Positions 9,267 to 19,723 of a stretch of 64,000 bases of DNA are shown one piece after another. The notes under the pieces were generated by a model. That model made no database searches, had not been told where the DNA came from, and saw only the letters and a program-made list of their open reading frames with translations. Source of the stretch: Rhizopus sp. PT2906 (taxonomy: Eukaryota; Mucoromycota; Mucoromycetes; Mucorales; Rhizopodaceae); assembly GCA_025529335.1 (NCBI GenBank), contig JAMYHX010000169.1:1-64000 (forward strand), written 5' to 3'. The stretch's first letter is position 1; every line of letters begins with the position of its first letter. Both the position numbers and the translations under genes were made by a program.

Positions 9267-10854
9267 CTAGATTATGTCATCTTCGTCGTTATAGTCACTC
9301 CACTCATCCGCGTCGACCTATCATAATAAATAAGGACATCCTATTTAGATTCCATGCTACAAACCTCTCTTTCTTCTACAGCAGCTATCATCGCTGGAGG
9401 CTCCCAGACGAGTAAATCTCCTGCATTTGAGCCACTGTACAGCTGCTGATGGGATACCCTATTCTCAACAGACGTCACTCTTCCATACGCGCCCTTCAGC
9501 CGTTTGACAAGCATGCCATCTATAAGACGATAGACAAGAACCTGTCTGTCATCACTAGGTATATACAACAAAGGAGGCCAAACGTCTGGACTTGACAGGG
9601 CAGGTTGCAAACATAGCTTAAATCGGTTCCTCCAGCTGGATCCGTAATTTACAAAAGTGTTGTGCCCAGATTGTGTGTTCCATAGTCGGATCTTCTCATC
9701 CAGTCCGAGTGACACCAAAAACCTTCCATCATCTGTTACTGTCAAACCGTTGATACCTCGACCGTGTGCACTATTTGTTTCGCCAAGTGGATTTTGATCG
9801 ACTGTGATTAAGTTAATATCATTACCCTTTATATGTATTCCTTTTAATGACTTGCCTGCGTTATTTTGATCCAAGGACATTAGACAAGAAGACGCCTTTC
9901 TTATATCCCAAACGCGTATAGTTCCGTCTGACCTATGCTATGTAAGATATACTTGTAATTCATTCCAATGAATGACTCACCCCCCTGAATATAAAACATA
10001 TTCTTGATTGGTAGACCAAACACAGGACATCACGGACCCAGAATGACCAGTTAATGAATGAGTAAAGGACCCATTCGCCAGGTCACACAGTCTGATTCTA
10101 GGTTCAGCCGCTGCAGCTTAATTAACGGCAAGTTACTATAAAGAGTCAAAGTAATAATTTGTTCAACTTACATGCTACCAGTGAATGATTGGCAATACTT
10201 GACATGGCTTGACAATGAACGCGACATTCCATATTAAACTCCTCCACCGCCTTTTTATCATTAATAACTTTCTTCCCCCCCCCCTTATTTTTAAATTAAA
10301 GGTTACCTTCATTTCATTTGTATCCCATACTTTGATCGTAGAATCATAACTTGACGTGACAAATAGACCATTATCAGCTGGATACCAAGAAAGAGAAGTA
10401 ACAGCATATTTGTGCTGATCCATTCTAAGCATTCATTAATTACATATTTACACTTTATATATATATATATATGTATATATTTATCTACCTTGCTGCACTA
10501 GCAATAGGTTCATTTTTCTCTGTCATTGAATCCAAATCATAGATATGTACTTTACCATCACCACCTCCTGACAATAAACTACTAAATGATCAATACTTAT
10601 TTTTTTATTATTATCACTATTACAACTGACTATCTCTGTTCACTATTATCAATCCTTATACATGTCACTCCACCTTTTTTATAATAAGTATATATGTATA
10701 TACTAGTTGTAAAAAAAAAAATACCTCGGTGAGAAAGTGCGAATTCCTTGGTTCGACTTAGTTCTAAATCATAAACTCTCTTTGTTGTTTCTGCTCTTTC
10801 TAGTCTTATAGGTCTTATTAAACCATACTGTCTTTTTTTGATAAACCCATACAT
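9267..10854 (-). CDS. ERCC8: WD40 repair protein ERCC8/CSA (Rad28-like)
   Basis: Eight coding exons on minus: 10854-10725, 10673-10631, 10578-10489, 10424-10307, 10250-10172, 10116-9981, 9932-9365 and 9317-9267, giving 404 residues. The N-terminus (MYGFIKKRQYGL then LERAETTKRVYDLEL) follows the human CSA start. WD repeats show LLSGGGDGKVHIYDL, SSYDSTIKVWDTN, DGTIRVWDIRKASSC and LDEKIRLWN. The acidic DADEWSDYNDEDD ending mirrors CSA. CSA is the substrate receptor of a CUL4-DDB1 ubiquitin ligase in transcription-coupled nucleotide excision repair. Two in-frame acceptors 6 bases apart exist for exon 6; the upstream one (exon start 10116) preserves the spacing remembered for CSA. Only ATG 10854 fits the family start. 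Confidence 0.9.
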
Positions 10855-11373
10855 AACTCTAAGCAATATAAAAAAAGAGAACTACGAACAGTGGTTTTTT
10901 CCAGTCTGTTTGCGTATCTGATTTTTTGCGCCCCGACGGTTGTAACACATGGTTTTTCTTTATTATCCAGCAGCACTTTTTATTTTAAATTCTGTATACA
11001 ATGATCTTGCATTAGAGCCTCTTCTACGATATGCAGGCCAAGGCAAAAAATGTGTTATCTACACTCTTTCTCTGAGATCCAGAATTGTCATTTACCATTT
11101 GCGCTCACGGTCATCGGAACCGCGTTCATTCAGCACTTACAAGATCTTTATTGACTCGGTACCATCTGAACATTTACAGTAGAGACTCGAGTGCAAAGAA
11201 CAACTATAGTAAGACACAGTCACTGTCTCTATCTGGTCGTGTTCAACTCAGAGAAAGGAATAGCCCGCCCCACATACCTACGCATTAAATTTAGGGTAAT
11301 ACAGTTTTTCGCTGTGGCAAAATAAGGGTGTCGTCTCTGCCATCATCAGTTTATTTTATTTGTATTAGCTAAA
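10855..11373. other. Intergenic region with no recognised gene
   Basis: About 520 bases upstream of ERCC8. Short frames exist on plus (10949-11182), but none shows a recognisable motif or an initiating context. It probably contains the ERCC8 promoter and passes into the repeat-bearing region. Confidence 0.45.
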
Positions 11374-11768
11374 GGCCAACACTACATGCACCAGAAAATA
11401 GGCTGATGCTATAGGCGCTTCCCTGGGGCGCTACCTATGTTGTCACTATACAACGTCACATTACCAATGCCTCTGCCTAATCCAAGGCTTGCCCAGTTCA
11501 CTTCTTGATATAAAATACGATGTCATCATAGTTATACGTGTTCTTGCATCTTTGTTGATCAATTGACAACATAAAACTAGAACAAACAACAGCATTTCTT
11601 TTTTTATCTCTCTCATCCTGAAAAGAAACAAAACAAGATGGTAACTTTATAAAGCCATGTTTAGCTTGACGCTGCACATTGAAAAGCTTTGTTGGTCTAC
11701 ATAATAGGTAATGTGTAGAGGTGGCGCCTGTAGAATTAGTCCAACTTCTGATGCATGTAATGTTTCTC

Positions 11769-11796
<28 letters not shown>
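11374..11796 (+). repeat. Dispersed repeat, copy A, ending in a 28-base poly(A)
   Basis: Bases 11374-11768 align along their length with 20782-21145. Shared blocks include ACATGCACCAGAAAATAGGC near the left end, CCTCTGCCTAA and GATATAAAATACGA in the middle, TGACAACATAAAA, and CTTCTGATGCATGTA at the right end. Copy A is followed directly by 28 A residues (11769-11796). No open frame spans the copy. It could be a retroposed (SINE-like) element or the non-coding end of a larger transposon; the family is not identified. Confidence 0.75.
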
Positions 11797-11800
<4 letters not shown>

Positions 11801-13350
11801 TTGGTTTGATACCGACAACTGCACACGCCTTGCTGGAAGAAATTGGTAATTACGCTCCACTTGACCTTTACACTCTTAAAATTCTTGACAAATGGCAAGC
11901 AGAAGGGAATGCGGATGCTTATGAGCAACAGTACTTGAGGTAACATACCAAACTGAAGCATTTATGGCATCAATCATAGTATGTAACCAATGTTTTGCAA
12001 AGAAAAAAAAAGGTCAGCAGCAATGCCAAAAGACTTTTAAAGGTTCTAATTGCTGCTGTTACGACATTCTTTAGGTCGGCCATTGACCATCAGAACAAGG
12101 GACCAGGCACCCATAAAAACCATCACATCAAATACCACGCAGTCTGCAAAGACCCGCAGTAGCAGACGTACCGCTGGGGTATGCGTTAGCTGAGCCTTGT
12201 CAATTGTTAACTAGCTTATGTACCCCTTTGCGCCAGCCAGACAGCAGGAAGCATCATCAACAATCTGTCACAGCTGTGATCTCAAATAACCAGCTCCCAG
12301 CTAACCACTAGCCCCCCCGTAAAGATTCCAATCGAATGTCCAAAACTCTTTTTTTGGCTACTTGGAAACCTTCAGTTGAATGATGAAATGAACGACCGTT
12401 GTTAATTCAGGACATGTGTTGAGCACCATAGAAAGAGATTGCACAGAAATCCTTGAAGACACAATCATGGCTTTGCTGAGTAAGTTTATAAAAAAGAAAC
12501 TTACCTTGACCAAAGAGAGTCACCAAAAAGAGCAAAAGAGAAAAGAAAGAGAGAGAAAAAGGGATGAGAGCAAATTGCTCTCTCTTATACCCTTTTCTTA
12601 GTTATGCGAAGTTATTGTTTTCAATAAATAAGGTTTCGCTCCTTTCAAGAAAATATGGTTTACACTCACACTTTTGTTTATTTCTAAAGTGTTTTATGGC
12701 TTTGCCTATCTTTTTTATACTTTTTATATTCATTCAGATTGTCTATTTTATATGTATTTTAATAGAGTTATTCACCTCTATTTTCATATAGCAAAAACAT
12801 TAAAAGGCAATATATTTCATGCATCATTTGTTTATATCACGCGTCCTTAGGTCTATCTCCTAATCCTTCATCCGATGACAACTATTCCACAGAGTCTTGC
12901 TACACCCAATGATGTGTGTATAGATGATATCAGAAAATAGGATGTACTTAACATAATTTGTTTGTTTTAGAGAATTCGCAGTGACCTGTTTCCATTCTTT
13001 TTCGAATAGTAAACTTTTCTTTGTTTTCTTTTGTTTATTTTATAATAGAAAAAAACTTGCTTATTTGGCTGATGTAAAAACACCGTATTTTTATAATCCT
13101 GATCTTTTCATTATATTCGTTTTAATACCTAAGAAATTGAAAACTACACTCCAAAATAGTATGCATATCATCTGAAAGCTGATACGCCCATTCATCACGA
13201 ATAAAGTACACTCAAACAGTAATTGAAAGTGATTATGATGGTAACTGATTGTCAAAGAGTTCAGGGAAATTACTGTAGCACGATGACTTGAACAGTAGAG
13301 AGTAACTTATGTTTTCTTTATACATGCAAGATGCAAACAATCTCACACTG
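11797..13350. other. Gene-poor region between repeat copies
   Basis: No intact gene was recognised in about 1.5 kb. Short frames occur, including one just after the poly(A) tract (about 11800-11943, plus) with fairly normal coding composition (ending DAYEQQYLR), but it has no recognised domain. The segment most likely contains decayed mobile-element sequence. Confidence 0.4.
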
Positions 13351-13433
13351 CCAAAGCGTCTACCCAACCTAAGGCTGTCCTGTGAAATATCCTTTGATCT
13401 TGGTTCTTTGTTGATCAACTGACAATATAAAAT
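13351..13433 (+). repeat. Partial copy C of the dispersed repeat
   Basis: This short segment matches the middle of copies A and B in the same orientation: a CCAAAGC/GTCT...CCAAGG-like block followed after about 40 bases by TTTGTTGATCAACTGACAATATAAAA. Copy A has TTTGTTGATCAATTGACAACATAAAA at the same spacing. It is more degraded than A or B and lies near the transposase relic. Confidence 0.5.
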
Positions 13434-13597
13434 CTAAATAAATTTTTAGGGTAAAGTTTATATGGTATACTGCTTACTTGATTCCTATCTGCATTATTGA
13501 CATTGATAAAGTCACCGGCGGTCATTATATGCATTCCTTGTTTCGACATTTATCTCAACACTTGTATGAATGCGAAATGAAACCTTTGAAGTGACTT

Positions 13598-13807
13598 TTA
13601 TACTTTTGCAGGCTTCCGTAATTCTTTTCGATAAAGTGTCTTCATGCAAAAGCTTATCGCGACTTTACTCTTTACTACTATCCAGAATTGTTCTATTGAC
13701 AGGCGAATATGTAGGAAGATAGACATATTTGTATTCTCGATATTTAATATACTTTTTTTTATGTTTTCATGCGTATGAATAGGTGCATTGTCCATCACTA
13801 TATACAA
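13598..13807 (-). pseudogene. Relic of a Tc1/IS630-type DDE transposase
   Basis: The minus-strand frame encodes about 69 residues with two hallmarks of the DDE/D superfamily catalytic region: IVMDNAPIHT, carrying the second catalytic aspartate, and SIEQFWIVVKSKV, corresponding to the usual PIEQFWS.VK motif with the catalytic glutamate. The proline-rich LPPYSPxLNP stretch normally found between them is lost or degraded, and the frame lacks the N-terminal DNA-binding and first catalytic Asp regions. It is a decayed fragment, not an active gene. Confidence 0.75.
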
Positions 13808-14062
13808 TGACCTTTAAGAAACTGAGATAATGTCCTACCGCTGTTCCTGAGCTTATGTATCGGTCATTTTTTCTCTCTTAGTATTTTTTTTTTGTTTACG
13901 CCTACTGTAATCAAGCCTGTACCCAATATAGGCATCGTATTTGCTCTCTAAATCTCTCTTTTTATATATTTTATTACATTACAATTGTAGAGCAGACTTC
14001 AATGGTAAATTTCAATTATATTTGAAACTGTGCAATAAAAGCGCACAATTAACAGGCGTTTA

Positions 14063-15590
14063 TTAAGATTGTTTTGCAGAAGACTGTGTAGCCAATAGCT
14101 CTTGCATTTTTTGTTGTGTCTAATCATAATGAGTTTATGTATATGAGATGGTTCAATATTTACCTTGGATGTGAGATAATGAAATACTGCTTCCTTTACC
14201 CATGGTTGTTTATAGAATTCAGTTTGACGTACATCCTCTAAATTGACTTTGGTCTCTCCAAGCACAGCCTATGAATGACGTTAGTACATGTAGTCTATTT
14301 TAATCTTGATCGTACTTCTATGTCTCTTGCTTGGCTATGAATCCATTTATTGATAAACTCGATAGGATGAGAAGAAAACTGCATCAGAAAGTCCCGTTTC
14401 ATCTTGGAGTTATTGATACTTTGTACACACTGAACAATCTTATCGTCCAAACTTAGAATATCCTTTTGCACCTGTGAAGCAGCAACAACATTCATCATCT
14501 TTTGTTTGAGCACACTGTCCAGTTCGACATCAACATCATATGCCTTGGATGACATGTTGAATCGTTTATCAACACGAATAGTGTATTCCAATACAATAGG
14601 ATCTGGTTGTGTCACCTGTCGTTGGATCAATTCTGGTATTTCATGAAATTGTAACTGAGTTGCATTAAAGATTGCCTGCATCTTTTTGTCACAATGGATA
14701 ATGCGTTTGTCTTTAGCATCCTGACAGTTGTGTAGTTTGATATAATTCCACAACTCTGACACGATATGAGACTTGGTCGCTAGTTTGAGTCCCGTCAGTT
14801 CAGATAAGGTAGGTGTCAGCTTGAATTTCTGAGGCGTATAGTCTGGAACGAGAATGATGCGTACGTTGACATTGGTATCACCTTTACGCTTTACTTCAAT
14901 ACCATCACTTTCCACACTTGATGGCTGTTTACGCCATTCAATTAAATTTCCCTCTGGATATTTTTCTGGATCAAGTTCAACAATAATTGATTTAAAAAAT
15001 GATGTGAACTTTTGTACAGGTTGAGCCTTCTTTGTTGGAATCAGCGGCTACAAGAAATATTAAAGAGATGTCTCTTTTAAATTAAAGTAACTTACATCCA
15101 GCAATCGTCCTTCGATCTTTAATGTCCAAGAAGGTTCATTTTCACTATTGATCTCAAATACTTGTCCATCCACTTCTTCTTCTTCTTCTTCTTGATGTAA
15201 CTGATCTGCTGCTGTATTGGAAATAAAAATACGCATGGTTCGCTTCACCTTGTTTGGTTTTCCAAGTGCTTCTTGAATCTCTAATCGTTTTCTCATTATA
15301 GCTGTATCCATATTTCTCTCAAACTGACATAATTCTTCATATAATCTTGATTCCGGTACATAGGCTTCAATCTATATATATAATAATTAATACATACATG
15401 TGCTTAATTACACATGGTTTACCTTGGGTGGTATATTGCGATCTACAGGGCGCTTTTTTCTATTTTATTGTTATTCATTGTATTTTTATTGGTTTAATAA
15501 TAGTATTTACTTGATATGGTTGTCTATCGAATCCTGTTCTGCTCTCTTTCTATATTGAATACTTTGAGTGTTTAAACTAGAATGTTGCAT
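14063..15590 (-). CDS. SWI/SNF-RSC subunit with SWIB domain (BAF60/Rsc6/Snf12-like)
   Basis: Six coding exons: 15590-15511, 15459-15423, 15371-15096, 15047-14316, 14268-14164 and 14119-14063, giving 428 residues. A conserved N-terminal block (RPVDRNIPPK, ESRLYEELCQFER) is followed by a TMRIFISNTA strand region. The SWIB domain lies around residues 190-260 (FKLTPTLSELTGLK, SELWNYIKLHNCQD, IHCDKKMQAIF). The C-terminal helices end with SHPIEFINKWIHSQARDIE and FYKQPWVKEAVFHYL. This order matches SMARCD/BAF60, a structural subunit of ATP-dependent chromatin-remodelling complexes. Its ATG lies only 40 bases downstream of the YIP1 stop on the same strand. Confidence 0.92.
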
Positions 15591-15630
15591 TTTTATACAA
15601 TATAAAAAAAAAGGAAAAAATTTATTTTGT

Positions 15631-16420
15631 TTAAAAAAATGTCATTAAAGCAAAGCAAGCATAGAACAAGCCTACAGGATAAGCAACCAAAAACCGTTGT
15701 TCGTTCATATGAAGTACACTCACAAACATCCCTGAACTAGAATAAGTACACCAGAGGATACTGATGATCGTTAAAAAAGTACCAACAATGGTATCCAACT
15801 TGAGAAAGACACTGAGTCCACTGAGCATGACCATGGGCAACAAACAGTAACCGAGCACACTGGCTGTTCTAGATCCATCAATACCATTCTCACTCATCAA
15901 ATTCAGGATGAGATAAATCGATATCACACCGAGGACGCCCACACCGTAGATATAGCCAAAGTGCGCTTTTCGAGATAATAGTAAAAAGGTACCAAATAAG
16001 AAAATAAACAAGAGTGGCCCTGCCAGATCAGTATCATCCATAATAGTACTTGGAACAGTGCGGAATGGGTTAAGGACAGTTAAACTCTGCATATTTGTCT
16101 TTAGTCACTTTTTTAAGTAATAAATAAAATTATCTAACCTTGGTCTTGATATGTTCAAAGTTTAAACCTAATTCCTCCAACAATGGTGGTTCATCTGCAT
16201 ATCCTCCGGTCCCAAACGCGCTCCAAAAGGAACCAGAATTTGAAAATTCATAATTAGTTGAACGCATGTCACCAGCTGGTGGACTTGCATAGTAATTAGT
16301 ACTGTATTGATCTCCATAACTTGACGAATAAAACTGCAAGTTATCTCCACTTGTAGGCTGTGCGTAATATTCGTTTTGATTATCGAAAAGTACAGAATGA
16401 ATTGGCTGCTTTGAAGTCAT
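15631..16420 (-). CDS. YIP1: Golgi/ER membrane trafficking protein YIP1 (YIPF5-like)
   Basis: Exons 16420-16139 and 16086-15631 give 245 residues. The cytosolic N-terminus is Tyr/Ser/Asn-rich and ends in the signature DEPPLLEELGLNFEHIKTK. Five hydrophobic segments follow, with the conserved DLAGPLLFIFLFGTFLLL and HFGYIYGVGVLG motifs and a final YPVGLFYACFALMTFF. These match yeast Yip1, which interacts with Rab GTPases of the Ypt1/Ypt31 class in COPII vesicle formation. An in-frame ATG 33 bases further upstream exists; 16420 is chosen because the extra residues are not conserved and follow an acceptor-like CAG. Confidence 0.93.
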
Positions 16421-16627
16421 CTGCTGTTTGAAAAGAGAAAAAAGGAAAGCCAAGTTTTACTATTTATTTAAAGTCAGTCATCATATGCAAAGAGAAAGGA
16501 GGAAAAAGGACACTGCTCATACAAGTCACAGTAAGCTTGTCTTGATTAAAAAGAAAGATCTTTTGAAGTTATGCTGAATGACTTGTTCTATCCTTCATTT
16601 TTAAGGATTACTTGTTCATTTAGGCAC

Positions 16628-16903
16628 CTAAATATATATATATATATATATATATACATGATTCAGGTTAGGACATACACTATCACTAAAGCAAAAGCAA
16701 TCACGGTCTATTCTTTGACAGATCCAAATTAGTAACTTGACAAAGCCTCTGGCCAATGAAACAGCTCCACAGCATTGCTCTCCATTTTTGTCAAGTATCA
16801 AACTTACAATGTCATAGCGTGATGCCTGTACCTCTATCTGCATCACTATAAGTAATATCACCACAGCAAGTCGATTCTTTGTTGTCCTCAACACATCAGT
16901 CAT
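16628..16903 (-). CDS. Candidate small secreted Cys-containing protein (uncertain)
   Basis: A minus-strand frame starting at ATG 16903 encodes a short hydrophobic leader (LAVVILLIVMQIEVQAS) with a plausible signal cleavage, followed by about 50 residues containing seven cysteines. It runs into an AT microsatellite before the stop. A GTAAGT inside the frame could also be a splice donor, so the true structure is unclear. No family was recognised. It could be spurious. Confidence 0.25.
   Translation of the reverse strand: MTDVLRTTKNRLAVVILLIVMQIEVQASRYDIVSLILDKNGEQCCGAVSLARGFVKLLIWICQRIDRDCFCFSDSVCPNLNHVYIYIYIYI
16632..16656. repeat. AT dinucleotide microsatellite
   Basis: An uninterrupted TA repeat of about 25 bases in the intergenic region between YIP1 and TMF1. 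Confidence 0.85.
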
Positions 16904-17194
16904 TGTTGGTCTGTCGATCTGAAGAGGAATAAATGGAATGATATTATTTTTTTTCATCTTCATATGAATACTTGTATAGCTTATCTTTTTTTCACTCTTG
17001 CTTATTCCTCTTTAATAAATAACATTGTATATTCAAAGCTTACATGTTTATACAGTAATGGATCCGTCAAGCCCTTCTCATACTTGATTTGGATGGATTT
17101 TTTCTAGTGAACAAAAAAGTCGGAATGTAAAAAAATCAGGGATGCAAAGTAGCAAAATTGAACATAATTCCCTTTTTCTTCTTATTCCTCTTCA

Positions 17195-19711
17195 ATGAGC
17201 GGTTTCTTTGGCTCAAACGACACAACTTCAAAATGGGGAGGTTACTTGAAACAAGCAATTAACAATGTAGAAACAACATTTGACTCTTTACTTGAGCAAC
17301 CACCCAATCAACCAAAAGATGCTAAAAGTAAATTAATAAATGCACAGCTTTCCTTTTAACCAGCGTCTCTTTTTTATTGATAGACGATGAAACAGAAACA
17401 TGGCTTGACCCTGTTACTGGTATGATCACTACTATCGAGAAGAAGAAGCCTCAAGCACAGCCACAGCAGCCTAAACGTCAAGACTCAGACCTTTCGAGTC
17501 GCTTAGCTGCTGTTGTTGCGACAGATAATCCAAAAAAGAAAAAGAAAAACTTACAAAAGAATAAAGAGAAACCAACAGAGGAGTCGGCAAAAAAGCCAGC
17601 AGAGAAACCAGAAGAGAAACCAGAAGAGAAGCCAGCAAAGAAGCCAGCAGAGAAGCCAGCAGAGAAGCCAGAAGAGAAACCAGAAGAGAAACCAGAAGAG
17701 AAGCCAGCAGAACAACCAACAGAACAGCCAACAGAACAGCCAACAGAACAGCCAACAGAACAGCCAACAGAACAGCCAACAGAACAACCAACAGAACAAC
17801 CAACAGAACAGTTAACAGAAACACCAAGCAGTGTAAAGAAAGAGACTAAAGAAAAAGAAGATAATCAGCAAGAAAGCAACAAGGATAACAAAGACGGCAA
17901 TGAGCAACAAGAAGAGAATAAGAGCGATCAAGAGATGATAGAAAAAGAACAACCGGAACAAGAAACAAGCATAAATATTTCAAAGGAATTACTTGAACAG
18001 CGAGAAAAGCAGTTACTACAAGCGATGGAAACAATTGCCAAGCTACACGACCAGATCCATCAATTGACCGAAGAAGCTGCTCAGGACGAAGCTAACTGGA
18101 AAAAACAAATCGAGGAAGCCAGGTCAGGATCGAAGCGGGAAGCGGTCATAGAGGATCTGAAAAAGCAACTGGCGGCTAAAGATGAGCAGATCCAAGGGCT
18201 ACTTCAAGAAGGCGAAAAATTATCCAAGATTGAGTTAAAGCACTCGACAACCATTAAGAAACTACGACAAGAGAAAGCAGAGAAGGAGAAAGAGATTGCA
18301 GAATTGAACAAACGACTGGATAAAGCCAGTCAAGATCTATCACAAGCTTCGGAAAAGGGCACCAAGCTCTCCGAAACAGAGAAACGGTTGCAGGAATCCG
18401 TCAAGTTGCTCACAGACTTGTCTGAACAGCAAACCAAACATATCAACAAACTCGAAACAGAGAAATCAGATTTATCGAAAAAGCTAAAAGATACAGAACA
18501 AGCGCTGAAGGAAGCCCACGATCATACGGACCAGGAACGCGCCAAGGCCAAGGCAGAGGCCGAACAGGAACACGCAGCGGCACTTGAAAAGGAAATCAAA
18601 GCCAATGATCGGCTGCATAAAGAATTAACCAAGGTGAAGGAAACAGCAGAGGTGACAGAAAGCCAGTTGAAAAAGGACATACGAGAGCTGCAGATTTCCC
18701 TACAGGTCGCTCGTGACCAAGCTGCACAAAGAGAAGAAGGCTTGAAAAAAGAAATCACAGAACTTCAAAAGCAGTACTTGGAGCAACAAAAGATCAATTA
18801 TGAAATGAGTGTTGATGAGTCTACTGCACCGTTACTTCGACAAATTGATGAGCTACAGACACAGCATACAATCGCTATCAGAAATAGAGACCAGGCTGAA
18901 CAAAGGTACGTGCTTTACATATAAAATAGAAGCAGTCTAACCTCTGTTTAATTATAGCTTAATTCTTTCTTTACAGCAGGTTGAATTAGAGCGTGACAAG
19001 GCCATAGAAAAATGCAAACTGCTGCAATCTGAGATTGAAGGATTAAACGAACGTTTGGAATCAGTAGAGGCCAACGTCTTGGGAATGCAAAAGGAGAATG
19101 CGCGATTAGAGACGAATTTGGAACTGGAGAAATCTGTGAATGAAAAACTGGAACAAAAGATAAAGACACTGATAAGGGAACAAGAAGATCTCAAGTTGAG
19201 CGAACAAAGAGAGCAGGAACGACTAAAGAATCAATACCAGCGTTTGCTCAAGGACAGGCTGAATGAAGAAAAGCGACAGTTTGAGGCTAAATTAAAGGAT
19301 CTAAAGACGCCTACACTTATAGTTGAAGAAGATACCAATAGCTCGATTCACTCAGAGTATGAGAGCAGTATTGCAGAAAAGCAATCGACTGATATCCATC
19401 AATTACAAAACCAAGTTGACTTTTACCAGACCCAAGTACAAAGTTTGACTCAATCTAAAAACGAGTTATCAGAGGAAATCCTAAGTATGTCTCAAGAGAT
19501 TGATAAATTACGTGCAGAAACCAAAAAGATGGCTTCCCTTCAACAAGAGCATGACCAGTTGAATCAAAGATACCAAACATTACTGGAACTACTGGGAGAG
19601 CGAACAGAGGAAGTACAAGAGCTAAAAGCAGACCTCATTGATATTAAAGAAATGTATAGAACACAGATAGTCGAGCTTGTACAAAAAATAGATCAACTAA
19701 GTAAAAAGTAA
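17195..19711 (+). CDS. TMF1: Golgi coiled-coil protein TMF1/Sgm1-like
   Basis: Exons 17195-17327, 17384-18905 and 18958-19711 give 802 residues. A short N-terminal domain (MSGFFGSNDTTSKWGGYLKQ) is followed by a disordered, Lys/Glu/Pro-rich region with repeats and then a long coiled coil. The coiled coil includes AKDEQIQGLLQEGEKLSK and TIKKLRQEKAEKE, which match the TMF DNA-binding-named domain. PLLRQIDELQ and the C-terminal LLGERTEEVQELKADL and MYRTQIVELVQKI match the Rab6-binding TMF tail. TMF1/Sgm1 is a golgin that tethers vesicles at the Golgi through Ypt6/Rab6. The stop is 12 bases from the convergent ATP10 stop. The assignment rests on the conserved coiled-coil blocks. Confidence 0.88.
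17578..17820 (+). repeat. In-frame PEEKP/PAEKP and PTEQ tandem repeats
   Basis: A tract of 12-base units encodes PxEKP-type tetrapeptides and then about ten near-identical PTEQ units (CCAACAGAACAG repeats) inside the TMF1-like gene. The PTEQ half is almost perfect at the DNA level, suggesting recent slippage or expansion. Long stop-free frames on the other strand here are shadows of this periodicity. Confidence 0.9.
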
Positions 19712-19723
19712 ATGTAATATTTA

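Noticed and set aside
10855..11290. Possible gene in plus frames 10949-11182 and 11085-11288
   Set aside because: No conserved motif, no convincing start context or introns; the two frames overlap.
14063..16420. BAF60 and YIP1 as a bacterial-type operon
   Set aside because: The genome is clearly eukaryotic with introns in both; the 40-base gap is reported as tight tandem packing instead.
17471..17827. Minus frames rich in Leu/Val or Cys-Trp-Leu-Phe opposite the TMF1 repeats
   Set aside because: They are shadows of the 12-base PTEQ/PEEKP repeat, with no coding evidence of their own.
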